From assembly GCF_002878395.1 (NCBI RefSeq), contig NC_061115.1, positions 148,622,961-148,686,960 of the forward strand: a stretch of 64,000 nucleotides of DNA, given 5' to 3'. This DNA comes from Capsicum annuum (lineage: Eukaryota; Streptophyta; Magnoliopsida; Solanales; Solanaceae). Positions 61,840-64,000 of the stretch are shown in pieces (positions within the stretch are counted from its first letter, which is position 1; every line of letters begins with the position of its first letter). The position numbers and the translations under genes are program-made. A model generated the notes under the pieces. The model was not told the DNA's origin and made no database searches. It saw nothing but the letters and a program-made list of their open reading frames with translations.

Positions 61840-62222
61840 CATTGGTGAATTTGTGAGGATGGCAGAGCTATATATGAGGGAGATGTGACGATGTTTGTCC
61901 CTCTAGAACTATTAAATTTTGTATTTATGAAATGGATATGAATCGCAAAAAATATAGGTTTGAAGTGGATACTATGAATGATTTCATTCTATTTCTTTGT
62001 GGAAATCAGTCTTTTTTTTGTGTTGTCTAAGGATCATCCGGGCTACAAGGCGAATTCTATTTACTTCATAGATGATTACTGGGATCGAGTAAATAAAATT
62101 ACATGTATGGGGTTCATTATATGGGTGTGTTACGCTTGAAAGATGGATGTATCAAACACTCTTGTGAGTTGGTTTGCAAAAAATGATACCACCAATATCT
62201 TGGATTTATCCTGATTGGTGAC
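61840..62222 (+). pseudogene. F-box/DUF295-type gene relic, 3' end
   Basis: The plus-strand reading shows YEMDMNRKKYRFEV, then after a frameshift GYKANSIYFIDDYWDRV, MGVLRLKDGCIKHSCE and, after another shift, IPPISWIYPDW followed by a stop. The N-S-I-Y-F-x-D-D-Y-W-D block and the final PP-x-W are hallmarks of the plant DUF295 domain, usually C-terminal in F-box proteins. Two frameshifts and one stop show it is dead. The F-box half is not seen upstream. Confidence 0.75.
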
Positions 62223-62829
62223 AATTGTTCTTTGTGCTTCTTCCTAGAAGCAAATTTTGAATTAAATGTAGAGTATTAATAGTAATGTATTAAGGCATTT
62301 AAGAGAAACTGCATTAACTTCTGTTTGTTGTTTAAAGCTTAGATATTTTCCCTTTTCATAATGAAGTATTGAGTACCTTAGATTTTGTAAAACATATCAT
62401 TAAGCTAGCAAGAAACCTTAGTGAAAAAAAGCCAATCATATTGTTTTGGGATAAATAAGAGTTATATGTGAAAGATATCAATCATTTGTATCCAAATGTG
62501 TCAAATTAATCAGATTCCACAAAGTAACCTTCATAGCTATATCTTGAGAAGTAACTAGGCAATAGTTCTTTTGGCAATAATATCTTTTTTTCTTTTCTTT
62601 TGAGAGTGAATTCTTATTTACAAAAGTTATAATTCTCATTTACAAGGATTAACACATAATAAGAATAATTCTGAAAAGTGGATTTAAAAAATAAAAGAAT
62701 GTCATATCTAGGATTAAAAGCCTATGGCCTAAAAGAATTCTGAACCCCCACCTCTTATATATGTACAAAAATATTATTTTTAGCTTTTTGGCATGATAGC
62801 AATTTCCAATGAAGGGATACTATTGAATT
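62223..62829. other. AT-rich spacer
   Basis: No gene or repeat recognised between the two host-gene relics. Confidence 0.5.
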
Positions 62830-63597
62830 TCCTTCAATGGAATTGGCTTCACAAATGCTAATAGGGAGCGGCCAGTAGTCATCAGTTTTGTTGGTAATGA
62901 AGATAGTTTCATGTTCAACTAACCATTTCTTGACCAAAAGGCGCAACAGGTTTTATCGTTTCACTATAAAAGGCACCACCAAACAAAATGTTGGCACCAA
63001 TAGTGAAACAATTTCAATTGGGGCAATGGTCACACTTGAATTACTTCTCTTAGGGTTAATTTAAGTTGCATAAATTGTGTAAACAAGAACAAATTTGTCA
63101 CTATCTCAAAAACAACTGTATCGCATGGTGTTGGAGGGAATGGTGATACTTCCCCACAAACAATGGAATACTTGAGGAGCAAGCAAGCCACGACAAAACC
63201 AAGCAACTAAGAAATCCAATACAAAACACTTCTACATAAGGTAATGTGACATCCAACAAAGGCACCAAACATGACAACAGGGTTTACATGACCTCCAAAT
63301 GTGTTTGTTGCCATTAAAACTGCTGCAAAAAGAAAAATGAATGGTTTATCGCAGCCGCAATCAACCCAAATTACAAGGTTGATTCACTGGTCATCAACCT
63401 AGATGATGCGGCAAAGCATTCCACCGTGAAAATATAAACAAGCATGGAAATGAATTCGGTTATGGCAGCCTTGAGGGTATCAGGATGGGTTGCCTCTTTC
63501 AAATTTCCAATGACAATTGGGATCTTTATTTCTCTAAAAGATGAAAAATTATGTTTATGAGTTATTAGTTGCTGCAACTTAGTACTTAATTTCATTC
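62830..63597 (-). pseudogene. Tonoplast aquaporin (TIP) pseudogene, intronless
   Basis: Minus strand, nearly full length (TIPs are about 250 residues). The readable path is IGNLKEATHPDTLKAAITEF, then [12 protein letters not shown], then [16 protein letters not shown], where the first NPA box reads NPV. Next are [46 protein letters not shown] and VGANILFGGAFYS. The second NPA box, normally NPARSFGP, reads KPVAPFGQ. Frameshifts and stops are spread throughout. The segments are collinear with protein spacing and show no intron gaps. Confidence 0.85.
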
Positions 63598-64000
63598 TAG
63601 TTCTTGTTGCTTTTTATCTAAATAGCTAGGCCTCTTTATACATGTATAAGAGGATGAATGAACAATTGGAAACAACCTTCACATTTTCTAAGGCAGCAAC
63701 ATTCCATTTATGACGAATAACATTCCAATATACCATACTTAGTAGGGGAAGTATGCCAAAAAGGCACTTTTGAAAACTATTTAGCCATTTAGACAGAGGT
63801 TTTTAAAAATTTGTCATATACCCTCTTTAATCCACATTATCACTAACTTTTCCAACTCAATAAATTCACCTACAAGTTTTGTAATGATACACTTTAACCT
63901 AATATTTCCAACTTAATAAATTCACCCACAAGTTTCTAATAATACATTTCAATCCACTCCATCATCCACCATTATATAATACAAAAATAATTTTAAAAAA
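63598..64000. other. AT-rich end with a tandem duplication
   Basis: 63855-63899 and 63911-63957 are near copies (CAATAAATTCACCTACAAG / TTAATAAATTCACCCACAAG), period about 57 bp. Nothing coding seen. Confidence 0.6.

Overview
The window looks like repeat-rich, probably heterochromatic nuclear DNA of a flowering plant. No intact gene was found. Almost everything is decayed LTR retrotransposon, nested and recombined, plus two DNA transposons and, at the right end, two dead host-gene copies (an F-box/DUF295 gene and a tonoplast aquaporin). Three things point to a plant: chromodomain-bearing Ty3/gypsy elements primed by initiator tRNA-Met, Tat/Athila-like elements primed by tRNA-Asp, and the plant gene relics. 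A Solanaceae origin is my impression from the style of the elements and is not proven.

Layout. 1-734: minus-strand LTR fragment of family R1. 735-1334: flank with an unclassified repeat F. 1335-16512: a plus-strand Tat/Athila-like element B, apparently split by a minus-strand R1 element A (6126-11877) and by a 3.25-kb solo chromovirus LTR (12342-15595) with a perfect 5-bp target duplication. 16519-30262: minus-strand chromovirus C. Its 5' LTR was hit by a 4.5-kb non-autonomous hAT-like element (24728-29238, 8-bp duplication), and that element contains a 1.55-kb Mutator-like element (26177-27729). Element D, a second R1 copy on the plus strand (30263-37461), interrupts the same LTR further along. 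37462-40727: an LTR fragment, a second copy of F, and a gag-protease fragment E of family R1. 40728-52087: chromovirus family G arranged body-LTR-body-LTR. 52088-55325: gag and 5' LTR of another chromovirus, H, which interrupts the protease of a Tat-like element I (55326-about 58040). 58200-61692: two Ty1/copia remnants on opposite strands. 61693-64000: relics of host genes.

How the parts relate. Every open frame seen is a fragment of gag, protease, reverse transcriptase/RNase H or integrase, broken by stops, frameshifts or lost catalytic residues, so nothing here should move without help. The R1 family (left LTR, A, D, E) is the most informative. Its two nearly complete copies encode only gag and protease, then go straight to the 3' region, which is the form expected of a non-autonomous family that borrows polymerase and integrase.

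The most unusual signal is a recurring architecture. Several otherwise different LTR families carry, just upstream of a TATA-like box, an array of short family-specific palindromic 'words'. Two Tat-like 3' regions carry similar arrays. Within family R1 the words differ between copies while their flanks are conserved.
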